NCBI GenBank assembly: GCA_003259005.1
Contig: QLII01000001.1
Span: 3,054,501-3,118,500 of the forward strand
DNA length: 64,000 nt
Source: Spirosoma telluris
GTDB lineage: Bacteria; Bacteroidota; Bacteroidia; Cytophagales; Spirosomataceae
Direction of reading: 5' to 3'
Positions 8,313 to 17,659 of the stretch are shown piece by piece; the stretch's first letter is position 1, and the number at the start of each line of letters is the position of its first letter. Under the pieces are notes generated by a model. It saw only the letters and a program-made list of their open reading frames with translations. It did no database searches and had not been told where the DNA came from. The position numbers and the translations under genes were made by a program.

Positions 8313-8951
8313 ATGGCAAGAAATTATGTGTCGTTAAAGGACGAATCGGTTCGAATCTTCAAAAATCCAATTCTCGATTTGTTTTCCAGAGTGCACTGGA
8401 GTGTACCACTATTTTTCTGGGTTCCCGTGGTAATCATATCGCTTTACAAGGGGTTTAGTAGTAGAGTCTCGCTACTAGAGACTCTACTACTCTTTGTCGG
8501 TGCGCTTGGATTTTGGACGCTGGCAGAATACATCTTGCATCGGTATATCTTCCACTTTCATCCAACAACAACTATAGGAAAACGAATCAGTTTTTTAACG
8601 CACGGGGTACATCATGATTACCCAAACGATTCCAAGCGTTTAGTAATGCCTCCTTTGTTAGGAGCCCCCTTGGCCGCTATTTTTTACTTCGCCTTTTATT
8701 TGGTGTTGGGTGAGCGCTATGTGTTTCCGTTTTTTGCGGGATTTATTAGTGGCTATCTTGTCTATGACATGATGCACTATGCAATTCATCACTCTAAATC
8801 TTCGAACCGATTTTTTCAAGAAATGAAAACGCATCACATGGTTCATCACTTCAATGATGCTGAGTCAGGTTATGGCGTAAGTAGTAAACTTTGGGATGTT
8901 GTTTTTCACACGCTTTTCGTGGCAAAAAACAAGGAAAAGACTACTGCATAA
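8313..8951 (+). CDS. Fatty acid hydroxylase / sterol desaturase superfamily membrane protein
   Basis: Di-iron membrane hydroxylase of the FAH/Scs7-like group, 212 aa. The His clusters that bind the iron pair are all present: HRYIFH, HGVHHDYPND, HYAIHH and HHMVHH. Hydrophobic segments lie at about residues 30-70 and 115-150. Scs7-like enzymes 2-hydroxylate fatty acyl chains of sphingolipids, which many Bacteroidota make, so a role in lipid A-chain or sphingolipid hydroxylation is plausible; carotenoid hydroxylases share the same His pattern and cannot be excluded. It stands alone, convergent with rarA. An exact 14-bp hairpin sits inside the coding sequence near codon 50. Confidence 0.85.
   Translation: MARNYVSLKDESVRIFKNPILDLFSRVHWSVPLFFWVPVVIISLYKGFSSRVSLLETLLLFVGALGFWTLAEYILHRYIFHFHPTTTIGKRISFLTHGVHHDYPNDSKRLVMPPLLGAPLAAIFYFAFYLVLGERYVFPFFAGFISGYLVYDMMHYAIHHSKSSNRFFQEMKTHHMVHHFNDAESGYGVSSKLWDVVFHTLFVAKNKEKTTA
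8457..8491 (+). repeat. Perfect 14-bp inverted repeat inside the hydroxylase CDS
   Basis: AGTAGTAGAGTCTC at 8457-8470 and its exact complement at 8478-8491 enclose the loop GCTACTA. It encodes part of the loop between the first two hydrophobic segments (SSRVSLLETLLL). A perfect stem this long is not expected from protein coding alone. Confidence 0.8.
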
Positions 8952-9180
8952 CCGGGTAGAAGCAATAAGGCCATTGTATTTTAGCCAGAAAGCGGCTTAT
9001 CGGACAAGATGGTCACTTTCTGGATTTAATATGTTAACATAAGTCTAGCTATGCAATAAGTATTAGAAAAATACCACTGCGTTAAGCGTGAAGCAATACC
9101 TAAGCAATTGCACTAAAGCTAGAACGACCCTTAATTTCCCTGTTAGTACACATTCTCAGCAACACACAGAAAATCTTCGC

Positions 9181-10452
9181 TTAATACCCGTACCAGTCTC
9201 CCCACCACTTCTGTAAACTCCGCCGGATTTCGGCTTCACGGGCATTATGGCCGGGTTCATACAGTTTGTGGCCTTTCAGATCGTCGGGCAGGAAGTTTTG
9301 CTGGGCGAAATTACCTTCGTGAGCATGGGAGTACTGATAGTCTTTGCCATACCCAATCTGCTTCATTAGCTTGGTAGGTGCGTTACGTAGGTGTAAGGGC
9401 ACAGGCAGATGAGCAGTTTGTTCTGCCAGCGCAATGGCCTCATCAATAGCCACGTAACTCGCGTTACTCTTGGGTGACGTTGCGAGATAAACAGCTACTT
9501 GTGACAGGATAATCCGGCCTTCGGGCATCCCGATGGCCCGAATTGCCTGTACGGCCTCCGACGCCATAATCATTGCCGTTGGGTTAGCATTCCCTATATC
9601 TTCCGATGCCATAATCAGCATGCGTCGGGCAATGAAAATCGGATCTTCACCCGCCACAATCATCCGAGCCATCCAGTATAGAGCCGCATTCGGATCAGAG
9701 CCACGCAACGATTTGATGAAGGCTGAAATAATGTCATAATGCTGCTCCCCGGATTTGTCGTATCGGGCAATATTCTGTTGCGCTACCGTCGTTACGCCCT
9801 CATCGGTAATCACTAACGGATCAGCAGATACGTGAGCCGAAGCAACCAACTCCAACAGGTTCAGCAATTTACGTCCGTCGCCACCCGATAGTCGAAGCAA
9901 CGCATCGTATGAGTCAACCGTAATCTTTTTCGATTGCAAAAACGAGTCCTGCGCAATAGCCCGATCAACCACCTGAATCAACTCCTCCCGACTAAGTCCT
10001 TCCAGAATATACACCTGACTGCGCGAAAGTAAGGCGCTGTTTACTTCAAAGGATGGATTTTCGGTTGTGGCACCAATGAGCGTAATCTGCCCTTTCTCGA
10101 CAGCTCCCAACAGCGCGTCCTGCTGACTTTTATTGAAACGGTGTATTTCGTCGATAAAGACTACAGGCGGAAATATGCCACTTGGTCGGCTCAGTACATC
10201 GCGAATTTCTTTTACACCCGAGTTAATTGCGCTTAATGCTATAAATGGTCGTTTAACGGCTTCGGCTAGTAGTAATGCAAGTGTGGTTTTTCCGACACCC
10301 GGCGGCCCCCATAAAATCATGGAAGGCAAACGACCCGCTTCTACGGCTCGGCGCAATGCACCCGAAGGCCCAATAAGCTTACGCTGACCAATAACATCAT
10401 CAATAGTTCGAGGGCGTACCCGTTCAGGTAGGGGCGTTGAGTCTGTGTTCAT
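9181..10452 (-). CDS. rarA: Replication-associated recombination protein A (AAA+ ATPase)
   Basis: RarA/MgsA clamp-loader-like ATPase acting at stalled replication forks. Walker A GPPGVGKTTLA and Walker B VVFIDEIHRF are intact, followed by the sensor segment GATTENPSFEV and the MgsA C-terminal oligomerisation domain (SNASYVAIDEAIALA, PTKLMKQIGYG). 423 aa is normal. The upstream gap holds a tandem 10-mer repeat and the terminator of the sigma factor gene. Confidence 0.96.
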   Translation of the reverse strand: MNTDSTPLPERVRPRTIDDVIGQRKLIGPSGALRRAVEAGRLPSMILWGPPGVGKTTLALLLAEAVKRPFIALSAINSGVKEIRDVLSRPSGIFPPVVFIDEIHRFNKSQQDALLGAVEKGQITLIGATTENPSFEVNSALLSRSQVYILEGLSREELIQVVDRAIAQDSFLQSKKITVDSYDALLRLSGGDGRKLLNLLELVASAHVSADPLVITDEGVTTVAQQNIARYDKSGEQHYDIISAFIKSLRGSDPNAALYWMARMIVAGEDPIFIARRMLIMASEDIGNANPTAMIMASEAVQAIRAIGMPEGRIILSQVAVYLATSPKSNASYVAIDEAIALAEQTAHLPVPLHLRNAPTKLMKQIGYGKDYQYSHAHEGNFAQQNFLPDDLKGHKLYEPGHNAREAEIRRSLQKWWGDWYGY

Positions 10453-10478
10453 TCAACGAAGTTACCTCAATGAGCTAA

Positions 10479-10539
10479 GAATTGTCAAGTATGGTCAGGA
10501 ATTGTCAAGTATAGTCAGTCACCCATACTTGACAAGTTC
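10479..10539. repeat. Tandem 20-base repeat with inverted third copy, upstream of rarA
   Basis: Two adjacent 20-base copies (10479-10498 and 10499-10518) differ at one base, and an inverted 15-base copy follows at 10525-10539. Inside the copies a 10-base word beginning GTCA repeats. The second copy and the inverted copy form a 14-bp stem. It lies 27 bases before the rarA start and matches the tandem-word inverted-repeat class seen at other gaps. Confidence 0.8.
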
Positions 10540-10540
10540 T

Positions 10541-10580
10541 AAAATAAAAAAACCGGCAACTGATTTACAGCTACCGGGTT
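10541..10580 (-). terminator. Intrinsic terminator of the ECF sigma gene
   Basis: On the minus strand AACCCGGTAGCTG pairs with CAGTTGCCGGTT (one bulged C, two G-U pairs) around a 5-base loop, and the stem is followed directly by a T-rich run (TTTTTATTTT). It lies about 27 bases after the sigma factor stop codon. Confidence 0.8.
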
Positions 10581-10606
10581 AGAGAATAGGTCAGGAATAG
10601 TCAGCG

Positions 10607-11206
10607 TCAGAGCGACACATTTTCAAGCGTGACATAACGCTTGAGGTTACTCATAGCTCCAAAGATCAAATTGTAAACAGACTGAATATTAATGTGCATG
10701 AGGGCCGAAATTTCTTCGTTGCTCATGTTCTGAAAATACCGCAGGTGAACAGCTTCACGCTGACGGCGGGGAAGTTTTTCGAGGGCCTGGTGCAGGCAGT
10801 CATTCATAAATGAATCCTCTTCGTGGGCAATTAGCAAATTTTCGTGAGATGGGTCAGCACCGGGAAGCGTATCACCAACGCGTCGGCCATTTACCATATC
10901 ATCCTGACTAACTAATTTTTGCTCAGCGGTCAGGTGACGAACTAACTTACGCTTAATCGAGGCCATCAGGTAAAACCGTACAGAAGTGGTTGGCCCGATG
11001 GTTGTGCGGTGCTTCCAAAGTTCCACGAACAAATCGTGAATACAATCTTTAATCAGAGCCCGATCAGTGGCGAAATGGGCGCAATAATGGTACAGGGTTT
11101 GAACATAATTTTGGTACAGTCGGGCAAACGCATTTTCATCGCCACCACGAAACAGATTCCAGAGGGTTTCGTCGTCGGGTCCGATTTGAGTACGGGAGCG
11201 AGCCAT
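10607..11206 (-). CDS. ECF-family RNA polymerase sigma factor
   Basis: Sigma-70 family factor with region 2 (ENAFARLYQNYVQTLYHY, ...DCIHDLFVELWKHR) and region 4 (LPRRQREAVHLRYFQNMSN, then an HTH ending SVYNLIFGAM). The start MARSRTQIGPDD is chosen: an upstream in-frame Met would add a hydrophobic stretch foreign to sigma factors and would overlap the ade stop. The result is 199 aa, normal for the group. No anti-sigma gene is adjacent, which is unusual among Bacteroidota ECF genes and contrasts with the FecI/FecR pair at 56 kb. It is followed by a clear intrinsic terminator. Confidence 0.9.
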   Translation of the reverse strand: MARSRTQIGPDDETLWNLFRGGDENAFARLYQNYVQTLYHYCAHFATDRALIKDCIHDLFVELWKHRTTIGPTTSVRFYLMASIKRKLVRHLTAEQKLVSQDDMVNGRRVGDTLPGADPSHENLLIAHEEDSFMNDCLHQALEKLPRRQREAVHLRYFQNMSNEEISALMHINIQSVYNLIFGAMSNLKRYVTLENVSL

Positions 11207-11298
11207 GATAGAGAGGGTAAAGGTTAGGAATAGCCTTGGGGTGTGTAAACTTACCCATAAAAATAGAATTAAAAAAGTACTTAAAATTTTTTTTATGG

Positions 11299-13002
11299 TC
11301 ACACATTTCCCGTTTGAAGAGACACAAAAGTGAACCTTTTCCCGTCAAACAATCCCTTATCACTCAACTTCAGGTTCGGGATGACCAGCAACGCCATGAA
11401 AGATAACGTCATAAATGGAGCCGCCAGCGTACTTCCTAACTCCTGCTTTGCAAACTGATCAAGGGTTGCATAGTGTGTAGCTACAGCATATCCATCTGTA
11501 TCGGTCATTAAACCTGCTACTGGCAAAGGCAATAGCAGGGAGCCAGGTGCGGGGTGCGGGGTGAAATGAGTTGTCTCTACTTCCCCTTGCTCCTTGCGGC
11601 CTTCTCCCCGCCCATCCCTTACAGCCGACAAGCCACCCTGTGCTTCAATAACCAGATTGACGGCCTGACAGATACTTTCATCGTCACAACCGACAGCGGT
11701 AATGTTATGCGAATCGTGCCCAACCGACGAAGCAATAGCCCCATGGTTCAGACCAAAGTTTTTTATGAAGGCAATGGCGGGAGGAGCATCCTGGTACCGA
11801 TTGACAACAACCATTTTCAGAATATCCCGCTGCACATCAGGTACGATTAAGTTGCCCTCTCGTTTAGGTTCAAGATGAAGCTCATTGGTAATGAGCTGAC
11901 CATCGAGTGCTTCGATAACCCGAATTGAATTTACTGACTCTGACTTCACCCAAAAATCTTCCGGTATTTTTGACGAACAGCTAAACTGATTAATAGGCTC
12001 ACTCCGTAAATCCGGGATTTTCGACTCACCGTTTTCGGCAACAACTTCCCCATTGATCACCGTTTGTTGTACCCGAAACAACTGCAGGTTCTCAACCACA
12101 ATATAATCGGCAGGGTCACCCTCCCGCAGCAGGCCAACCGGCAATCTATAATGCAGCACTGGATTTAGACAGGCTGCTCGAAGCACATTCCAGAGCGAAT
12201 GTCCTTTTACCAATGCCCGTACAACGAGTTGATTGATATGGCCTTCAGCCAACGTATCCGGGTGTTTATCATCGGAGCAAAACATGATTTGCTTCGGGAA
12301 CTCAGCCAGCAGTGGAATCAGGGCCTCGAAATTCCGGGCCGCACTGCCTTCGCGAATAAGAATGTTCATACCCCTTTGGGCCTTATCCAGACCCTCTTCG
12401 TAGGTAAAACATTCATGGTCGGTGGTGATTCCGGCATCGATGTATCGCTGGGCATCGTCGCCGATCAGGCCGGGTGCATGGCCGTCAACGGGTTTATTAA
12501 ACGCATTCGCCAGCGCGATTTTAGCCATCACGTCCGGGTCCTGGTGCAATACCCCCGGAAAATTCATCATTTCGGCTAAATAACCTATCTCTTTTAGGGC
12601 CAATAAGTTCCGAACATCCTTAACACTAATAGCAGCGCCAGCCGTCTCGAATGTTGTGGCCGGAACGCAGGAAGGTGCTCCAAACATAAATTTGAAGGGA
12701 ACCCGACGGGCTTCGTCGATCATATAATGTACGCCAGCAACGCCGAGGACATTCCCAATTTCGTGTGGATCGGATACCGTAGCCACTGTTCCATGCACAA
12801 CCGCCAATCGGGCAAACTGTGGGGGAGTTAGTAGTGAGCTTTCCACATGAACGTGGGCATCCACAAAACCAGGCAGCACATAGGGTTCATCCGGGCGTTC
12901 AGGTCCAAGCCGCTGAATCTCATTGATACGCCCATTTTCAATAGTGAGCGTCCCGTAAAAAATCGTTTGATCAAACAGATTCAGGATATTAGCCGTGATC
13001 AT
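11299..13002 (-). CDS. ade: Adenine deaminase
   Basis: Hydrolyses adenine to hypoxanthine and ammonia in purine salvage. It is an amidohydrolase of the AdeC type: metal-binding PGFVDAHVHVESS near residue 45, the SDPHEIGNVLG, MNFPGVL, DGHAPGL and FCSDDKHPDTL motifs, and the C-terminal domain ending in a family-typical segment (NLKLSDKGLFDG). At 567 aa it is longer than the usual ~545, because about 25 residues rich in Gly, Pro, Thr and charged residues are inserted in the C-terminal domain just before LPLPVAGLM. It starts 3 bases after the upstream HGSNAT-like gene ends and is probably cotranscribed with it. Confidence 0.94.
   Translation of the reverse strand: MITANILNLFDQTIFYGTLTIENGRINEIQRLGPERPDEPYVLPGFVDAHVHVESSLLTPPQFARLAVVHGTVATVSDPHEIGNVLGVAGVHYMIDEARRVPFKFMFGAPSCVPATTFETAGAAISVKDVRNLLALKEIGYLAEMMNFPGVLHQDPDVMAKIALANAFNKPVDGHAPGLIGDDAQRYIDAGITTDHECFTYEEGLDKAQRGMNILIREGSAARNFEALIPLLAEFPKQIMFCSDDKHPDTLAEGHINQLVVRALVKGHSLWNVLRAACLNPVLHYRLPVGLLREGDPADYIVVENLQLFRVQQTVINGEVVAENGESKIPDLRSEPINQFSCSSKIPEDFWVKSESVNSIRVIEALDGQLITNELHLEPKREGNLIVPDVQRDILKMVVVNRYQDAPPAIAFIKNFGLNHGAIASSVGHDSHNITAVGCDDESICQAVNLVIEAQGGLSAVRDGRGEGRKEQGEVETTHFTPHPAPGSLLLPLPVAGLMTDTDGYAVATHYATLDQFAKQELGSTLAAPFMTLSFMALLVIPNLKLSDKGLFDGKRFTFVSLQTGNV
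11527..11630. repeat. In-frame low-complexity insertion in ade with heptamer repeats
   Basis: On the plus strand GGTGCGG occurs twice in tandem (about 11545-11560), and further on CTTGCTC / CTTGCGG repeat with a 7-base period. The two halves are related in inverted orientation (GCAAGGAGCAAGG against GCAGGGAGCCAGG). The segment encodes residues absent from ordinary adenine deaminases. It looks like a coding copy of the tandem-word repeats seen between genes. Confidence 0.55.
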
Positions 13003-13005
13003 AAA

Positions 13006-14214
13006 TCAGATTCGGATAAATAAGTTACGGCGGTACATCCACCGAAGAATAAGGTAAAAAATAGCCAGTGTCGTGAAGCCAATCAGGAGCGGTTCGTAGG
13101 TAACGCCAAACACCTGAAAAATCCCATGCCCCAGATGTGTGTATAAGGATTTGATGATGAAACTGTCAATCAAATGAACCAGGCAGTAAATCGCGATGGA
13201 ATTCATACCTACTACAACGAGTGGAAATGCCCAGCCGCGCCGACCTGCCACGTCAATAATGCCATAGAAGAGCGCCAGTAACCAAAAACACCAGCCACCA
13301 CTAAACAACACCCAGGCGGGGGTCCAGATTCGTTTGACCACTGGGCAAATTCCGGCTACGTGAAGCAGAACCCCACTGACAAGGCCTATAGCGCCCGCAA
13401 TCAGGAATCGTTTTAGGATTTCACGTTGCGACAGATCCGACCGTAGCCAACGACCTGCCTGCAAACCCAGCAACATCGTGCCAAGCGTGGGAATAAAACT
13501 GAGGGTAGCATAGCCACCTCCATTAAACAAAAATGGGTTTTCGCGGGGAAACAGGTTTAAAAACCAGGTATCGAATGCCCAGGCCAGGTTGCTATTTTTA
13601 TTGAAATGAGCCATCAATCCCGTATAATGTTCCGGCCAATCTGGGAGAACACCAACCGCACTATAATCAAAGCTTATTCCTGGAGCAGGATAAAGAATAA
13701 ACGCGAACCAATAGCCAACCAGAATTACACCTAGTGCAATCCACGCGATTCGAGGCTTAGGAGCGCTACCCAATAAAAACAGAAAGGGGTAACCAAGACC
13801 AATTTGGGTAAGCGTATCCTCAAAGGTAAACCTCGTTTGATCGGCATGCGTAGAACGCAGAAAAATCCCCAGCAAGATTAAAATCAGCGACCGCCGAAAC
13901 GCATGCCACACCTGCACGGGAAACGATTGCCCCTGCTTGACGCGACTGGCAATTGAATAGGGTAAAGCAACGCCCACTAAAAATGAAAATGAGGGCTGGA
14001 TCAGATCGTGCAATGAGCAGCCTGCCCAGGCAACATGACTCTGGTGATGGGCCAGAAACGCCCAGAAACTGCTGGCAGGAAAGGCTTCGTGAAGATGATC
14101 AAATTTCAGAATTTCGGCGGCCATCAAGGTCATAACGAAACCTCTGTAGGCATCCATCGACATGAGTCGGCCAGCCAGAAAGCCAGTTTGGTTTACAGGA
14201 GAAAGTGGGGGCAT
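13006..14214 (-). CDS. HGSNAT/DUF5009-like membrane acyltransferase
   Basis: Polytopic membrane protein of about 402 aa with roughly ten hydrophobic helices. The N-terminal [13 protein letters not shown] is the signature of the heparan-alpha-glucosaminide acetyltransferase-like family (DUF5009/DUF1624), whose bacterial members are thought to acetylate amino sugars across the membrane. In Bacteroidota such genes often occur near glycan-use genes; here the neighbour is ade, so the substrate is unknown. The upstream Met is kept as start because it gives a short cytoplasmic tail before the first helix. Confidence 0.75.
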   Translation of the reverse strand: MPPLSPVNQTGFLAGRLMSMDAYRGFVMTLMAAEILKFDHLHEAFPASSFWAFLAHHQSHVAWAGCSLHDLIQPSFSFLVGVALPYSIASRVKQGQSFPVQVWHAFRRSLILILLGIFLRSTHADQTRFTFEDTLTQIGLGYPFLFLLGSAPKPRIAWIALGVILVGYWFAFILYPAPGISFDYSAVGVLPDWPEHYTGLMAHFNKNSNLAWAFDTWFLNLFPRENPFLFNGGGYATLSFIPTLGTMLLGLQAGRWLRSDLSQREILKRFLIAGAIGLVSGVLLHVAGICPVVKRIWTPAWVLFSGGWCFWLLALFYGIIDVAGRRGWAFPLVVVGMNSIAIYCLVHLIDSFIIKSLYTHLGHGIFQVFGVTYEPLLIGFTTLAIFYLILRWMYRRNLFIRI

Positions 14215-14348
14215 TGGTAAAGGGTAGGAATTAAGTCTTAAAACTTGGCAATGGCAGGCACATTCGCAACAACATGGATAAAGTTTTTGCTCAGAGGTGG
14301 TATATTTCGGCTTATTGCGTCTCTTTAGTCTAAAAAATAGTTTTTCTA

Positions 14349-16006
14349 ATGACTGCCCGTGTCCTAAAAGTTCATCCCGGCGATAATGTTATCGTAGCCC
14401 TGCGCAACCTATCGGCGGGGAGCACATTGCGTTTGAGAATGATACCTACGAGTTACCCTACGCCGTTGGAGCCAAGCATAAATTTGTGACCGAAGACCGG
14501 CAACCCGGCGATCCGATCACGATGTATGGTGTTTTGGTAGGGAAAGCCACCCAACCGATTCGGCGGGGCGAACCGATTACCACATTTAATTTAAAACATG
14601 ATGCTGATCGGTACGGCCTCGACAAAAAACAGCCCTACGCCTGGCAACCGCCCGATGTTTCACATTGGCAAGGGCGCACCTTTATGGGCTACCACCGCGC
14701 AGATGGTAGTGTTGGCACACGTAACTACTGGCTCGTAGTGCCCCTGGTTTTCTGTGAGAACCGCAATGTTCTAATCCTAAAAGATGCGTTTGAACGTGAA
14801 CTGGGCTATGCACAACCCGACATCTACCGAGAAAACGTTCATGAGCTACTGAGTCTGTACAAGGCGGGTGAAATGGATGTCATTAAAAAGATGCAGCCCT
14901 TCATTGAGCCTTCCCATCTAAGCAATCGTGCCGCCAAGCGACCCTTCAAAAATATTGATGGCATCAAATTTCTGACCCATGAAATGGGTTGTGGCGGCAC
15001 TCGTCAGGATTCAGCCTATTTGGGGTCACTGCTAGCCGGGTTCATCAATAATCCTAATGTAGCGGGAGCAACCGTACTAAGTCTGGGCTGTCAGCATTTG
15101 CAGACCAATATGATTGAAGCCGAAATCAAGCGACAGAATCCGAAATTCAATAAGCCCCTGTTATTATTTGAGCAACAAGCCGGAACTGAATACGTGCTCA
15201 TGTCGGAAGCCATAAAAGAAACGTTTCTGGGTCTGATCGAGATCAACAAAATTGAGCGAAAACCAGCGCCCCTGAGTGCCTTGACTGTTGGCCTGAAATG
15301 TGGTGGCTCCGACGGATTTTCGGGCATTTCAGCGAATCCGGTTCTGGGCCATCTGTCTGATACAGTTGTGACCCTTGGAGGTAAAACTGTACTGGCCGAG
15401 TTTCCAGAACTAAACGGCGTAGAGCAGGAACTCATTAACCGTACTGACGATACAGCCAAAGCCCAGAAATTCATCACGCTGATGGGTGAGTATTCAGCAC
15501 AGGCCGAAGCCGTTGGGTCAGGGTTCGACATGAATCCATCGCCAGGCAATATTAAAGACGGACTCATTACGGATGCAATTAAGTCGGCAGGAGCGGCTAA
15601 AAAAGGAGGAACTGCCCCTGTAGCCGACGTATTGGACTATGCCGAACCGGCGACTACGCCCGGACTAAGTCTTCTGTGTACACCCGGCAACGATGTCGAA
15701 GCAACAACGGGCATGGCAGGTTCAGGTACAAATGTCATTCTGTTTACCACAGGCCTCGGTACGCCAACAGGCAACCCCATTTGTCCGGTCGTTAAAGTAT
15801 CAACGAATACGATTCTGAAAAATAGAATGCCGGATGTTATTGACTTTGATAGTGGCCCCATCATCGACGGCGAGCAAAGCATTGCGCAAAATGCCGATGC
15901 CTTACTTGAATACATTATTCGATTGGCATCAGGCGAAGAAACCACCCAGGCCGAACGCTTAGGACAAGACGATTTCATTCCCTGGAAACGGGGTGTTTCA
16001 CTCTAA
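14349..16006 (+). CDS. uxaA: UxaA-family altronate/sugar-acid dehydratase, frameshifted near the N-terminus
   Basis: Dehydrates a sugar acid (altronate in the best-known case, also galactarate-type substrates) to a 2-keto-3-deoxy acid. The N-terminal SAF domain (about residues 1-95) starts at [14 protein letters not shown]; after a GGGG run at 14417-14420 the frame shifts, and one extra G gives [20 protein letters not shown]. The C-terminal catalytic region shows [29 protein letters not shown] and [18 protein letters not shown]. The repaired length is about 552 aa, as expected. The SDR gene downstream would supply an aldose or sugar-acid dehydrogenase for the same route. The exact substrate cannot be read from the sequence. 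Confidence 0.87.
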
Positions 16007-16011
16007 TTTTC

Positions 16012-16088
16012 AATGAGCGAATGAGTGATTGAGTGAATGTCATATCAGATGCGATTCACTCAATCACTCATTCGCTCATTCGCTCATT
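16012..16088. repeat. Perfect 27-bp inverted repeat of AATGAGTG octamers
   Basis: Arms 16012-16038 and 16054-16080 are exact complements built from octamers AATGAGCG, AATGAGTG and ATTGAGTG. One further copy of the octamer (16081-16088) follows the right arm, and 5 bases later the SDR gene starts. The word is nearly the same as in the repeat at 2949-3026. Confidence 0.92.
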
Positions 16089-16093
16089 AAATT

Positions 16094-16866
16094 ATGTTCT
16101 CACTCAAAAACAAAACCGCCCTCATTACGGGGGGAGCCAGCGGGATTGGGCTGGCCATTGCTAAGACGTTTGCACAGGCAGGGCGTCAGTCCATATCCTT
16201 GACCTCAACCAAGACCAGGGCGAGAAAGCCGTTGGTGAGATTCAGCAGGCAGGTGGTCAGGCAACGAGCCATGCGGTTGATGTGTCGAATCAACAGCAAA
16301 CGGTGGCGCTTGTCAATCAAATCGCCGGGCAGGGGCCAATTCATATTCTGGTCAACAATGCGGGGGTGTCACACATCGGTACGGTGGAAACTACCTCTGA
16401 AGCTGACTTCGACCGGATTTTCCGCATCAATATTAAAGGTGTTTATAATTGCCTGTATGCGACGATCCCGCATTTGAAAGCCAATGGTGGTGGTGTAGTG
16501 CTCAATATGGCCTCGATAGCCGCTACGCTGGGTATTCCCGACCGTTTTGCCTACTCCATGAGTAAAGGTGCCGTATTGACCATGACGCTCTCCGTCGCGA
16601 AGGATTATCTGAAAGAAAACATCCGTTGCAACTGCATTTCGCCTGCGCGAGTACACACGCCCTTTGTAGATGGGTTTATTGCGAAAACCTACCCAGGTCG
16701 GGAAGCGGAAATGTTCGAGAAGTTATCGAAAACGCAGCCCATTGGTCGGATGGCTGAGCCTGAAGAAATTGGCGCTCTGGCCCTATACCTCTGTTCCGAC
16801 GAAGCGGGCTTCATCACGGGTTGCGATTACCCAATAGATGGCGGGTTTACCCGACTGAATAATTAG
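16094..16866 (+). CDS. SDR-family dehydrogenase, frameshifted
   Basis: Classical short-chain dehydrogenase. The cofactor motif TGGASGIGLAIAK is at residues ~13-25, NNAGVSHIG and the catalytic Ser-Tyr-Lys (NMASIAA ... YSMSKGA) follow, and the C-terminus PIDGGFTRL is typical. After FAQAG the frame breaks at a GGG run near 16180; one extra G gives AGASVHILDLNQDQG, which fits the family exactly. Repaired length is 257 aa. Adjacent to uxaA, it probably oxidises a sugar such as fucose or galactose, or a sugar acid, feeding the dehydratase (inference). Its TAG stop overlaps the first bases of a repeat element. Confidence 0.88.
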
Positions 16867-16955
16867 ATTCTGTGGTTTCTGTAGATTCTATTGGCATAAA
16901 AGAACGGGCTTTCAACTTTCTTTGAGGCAATAGAATCTACAGAAACTATAGAATC
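16864..16955. repeat. 28-bp inverted repeat of AGATTCT words at a convergent junction
   Basis: Arms 16866-16893 and 16928-16955 pair over 28 bp with two G-U pairs in plus-strand RNA. Each arm is degenerate nonamers (TAGATTCTG, TGGTTTCTG, TAGATTCTA). The element begins inside the SDR stop codon and ends 9 bases before the GNAT stop, so it could act as a two-way 3'-end structure. It belongs to the AGATTCT group found also near 19.9, 37.5 and 53.7 kb. Confidence 0.9.
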
Positions 16956-16964
16956 AGTTCTTCT

Positions 16965-17549
16965 TTACTCCAGCATCAGGCACATATCATAATTGAGAAC
17001 ATCAGTCTCAAATTGTCCTAGTTCGACAAACCCAAATTTTCGGTAATACCGAACAGCTCGTTCGTTGCGGGCTTGTACCCCACCCCACAAAATCACTCGT
17101 TTCTTAGGCATTACCCTGGCAATTGCTAATGCCTTTTCCATTAGGTAGTCGCCCAGCCCGCGACTTTGGTAATCATCGGCAACAGAGGGGGCCAGCGAAC
17201 AGTCCGTTGCGGGATTTAGCTCGATCCCTAAGGCTTTATACCGAACTACATCCGAAGGTGTTGCTCCCGCACTCACCAGAACATAGGCAACAATACATTC
17301 ATGCTTCTGCGAAAACGCAACCAATCGAGCACATTCGTTTGGATTGAGCGTAGCGCAGATTATGTTTACAGTTTCCGAATCGAAAGGATGTGGGCCGAAA
17401 AATTGCCTGGTTTGGGGCGATAATCCGTTAAAATAATCAAGGAGTTTTGGCGCATCGGTGGATTCCAGCAAGCGGATTAGTATGGGTTCGCCGGAGGCAA
17501 GAATAACGTTTATGGGATCAAACGGGTTAATAGTAAAATCGGGATTCAT
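16965..17549 (-). CDS. GNAT-family N-acetyltransferase
   Basis: Acetyl-CoA-dependent transferase of unknown substrate, 194 aa. The acetyl-CoA binding loop (residues ~130-150) reads DDYQSRGLGDYLMEKAL, corresponding to the Q/RxxGxG/A motif, and the C-terminal motif B region GVQARNERAVRYYRKFGF is typical. The start MNPDFTINPFD is chosen; an upstream in-frame Met adds residues unlike the family. It is convergent with the SDR gene and divergent from uvrB, probably a single gene. Confidence 0.85.
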   Translation of the reverse strand: MNPDFTINPFDPINVILASGEPILIRLLESTDAPKLLDYFNGLSPQTRQFFGPHPFDSETVNIICATLNPNECARLVAFSQKHECIVAYVLVSAGATPSDVVRYKALGIELNPATDCSLAPSVADDYQSRGLGDYLMEKALAIARVMPKKRVILWGGVQARNERAVRYYRKFGFVELGQFETDVLNYDMCLMLE

Positions 17550-17659
17550 ACGGTTCCAGATGCAACGAATTGGGAATGAATCAGCAAGTAACAAGTTAAA
17601 AACTGACCTTGCAATCCACTCCAAATCTTCGTAAATTAGCCAGATTCTAAACGCAACTA

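Noticed and set aside
8979..9025. Terminator between the hydroxylase and rarA (CCAGAAAG ... CTTTCTGG)
   Set aside because: The 8-bp stem has a 23-base loop and no T-run; too weak to list as a feature.
10479..10539. Short CRISPR-like array (two direct 20-base repeats)
   Set aside because: The copies are adjacent with no spacers, a third copy is inverted, and there are no cas genes. It fits the tandem-word inverted repeats better.
11236..11302. Longer start for the ECF sigma factor giving an N-terminal hydrophobic segment
   Set aside because: Sigma factors are soluble and the extension overlaps the end of ade; the Met at 11206 matches the family start.
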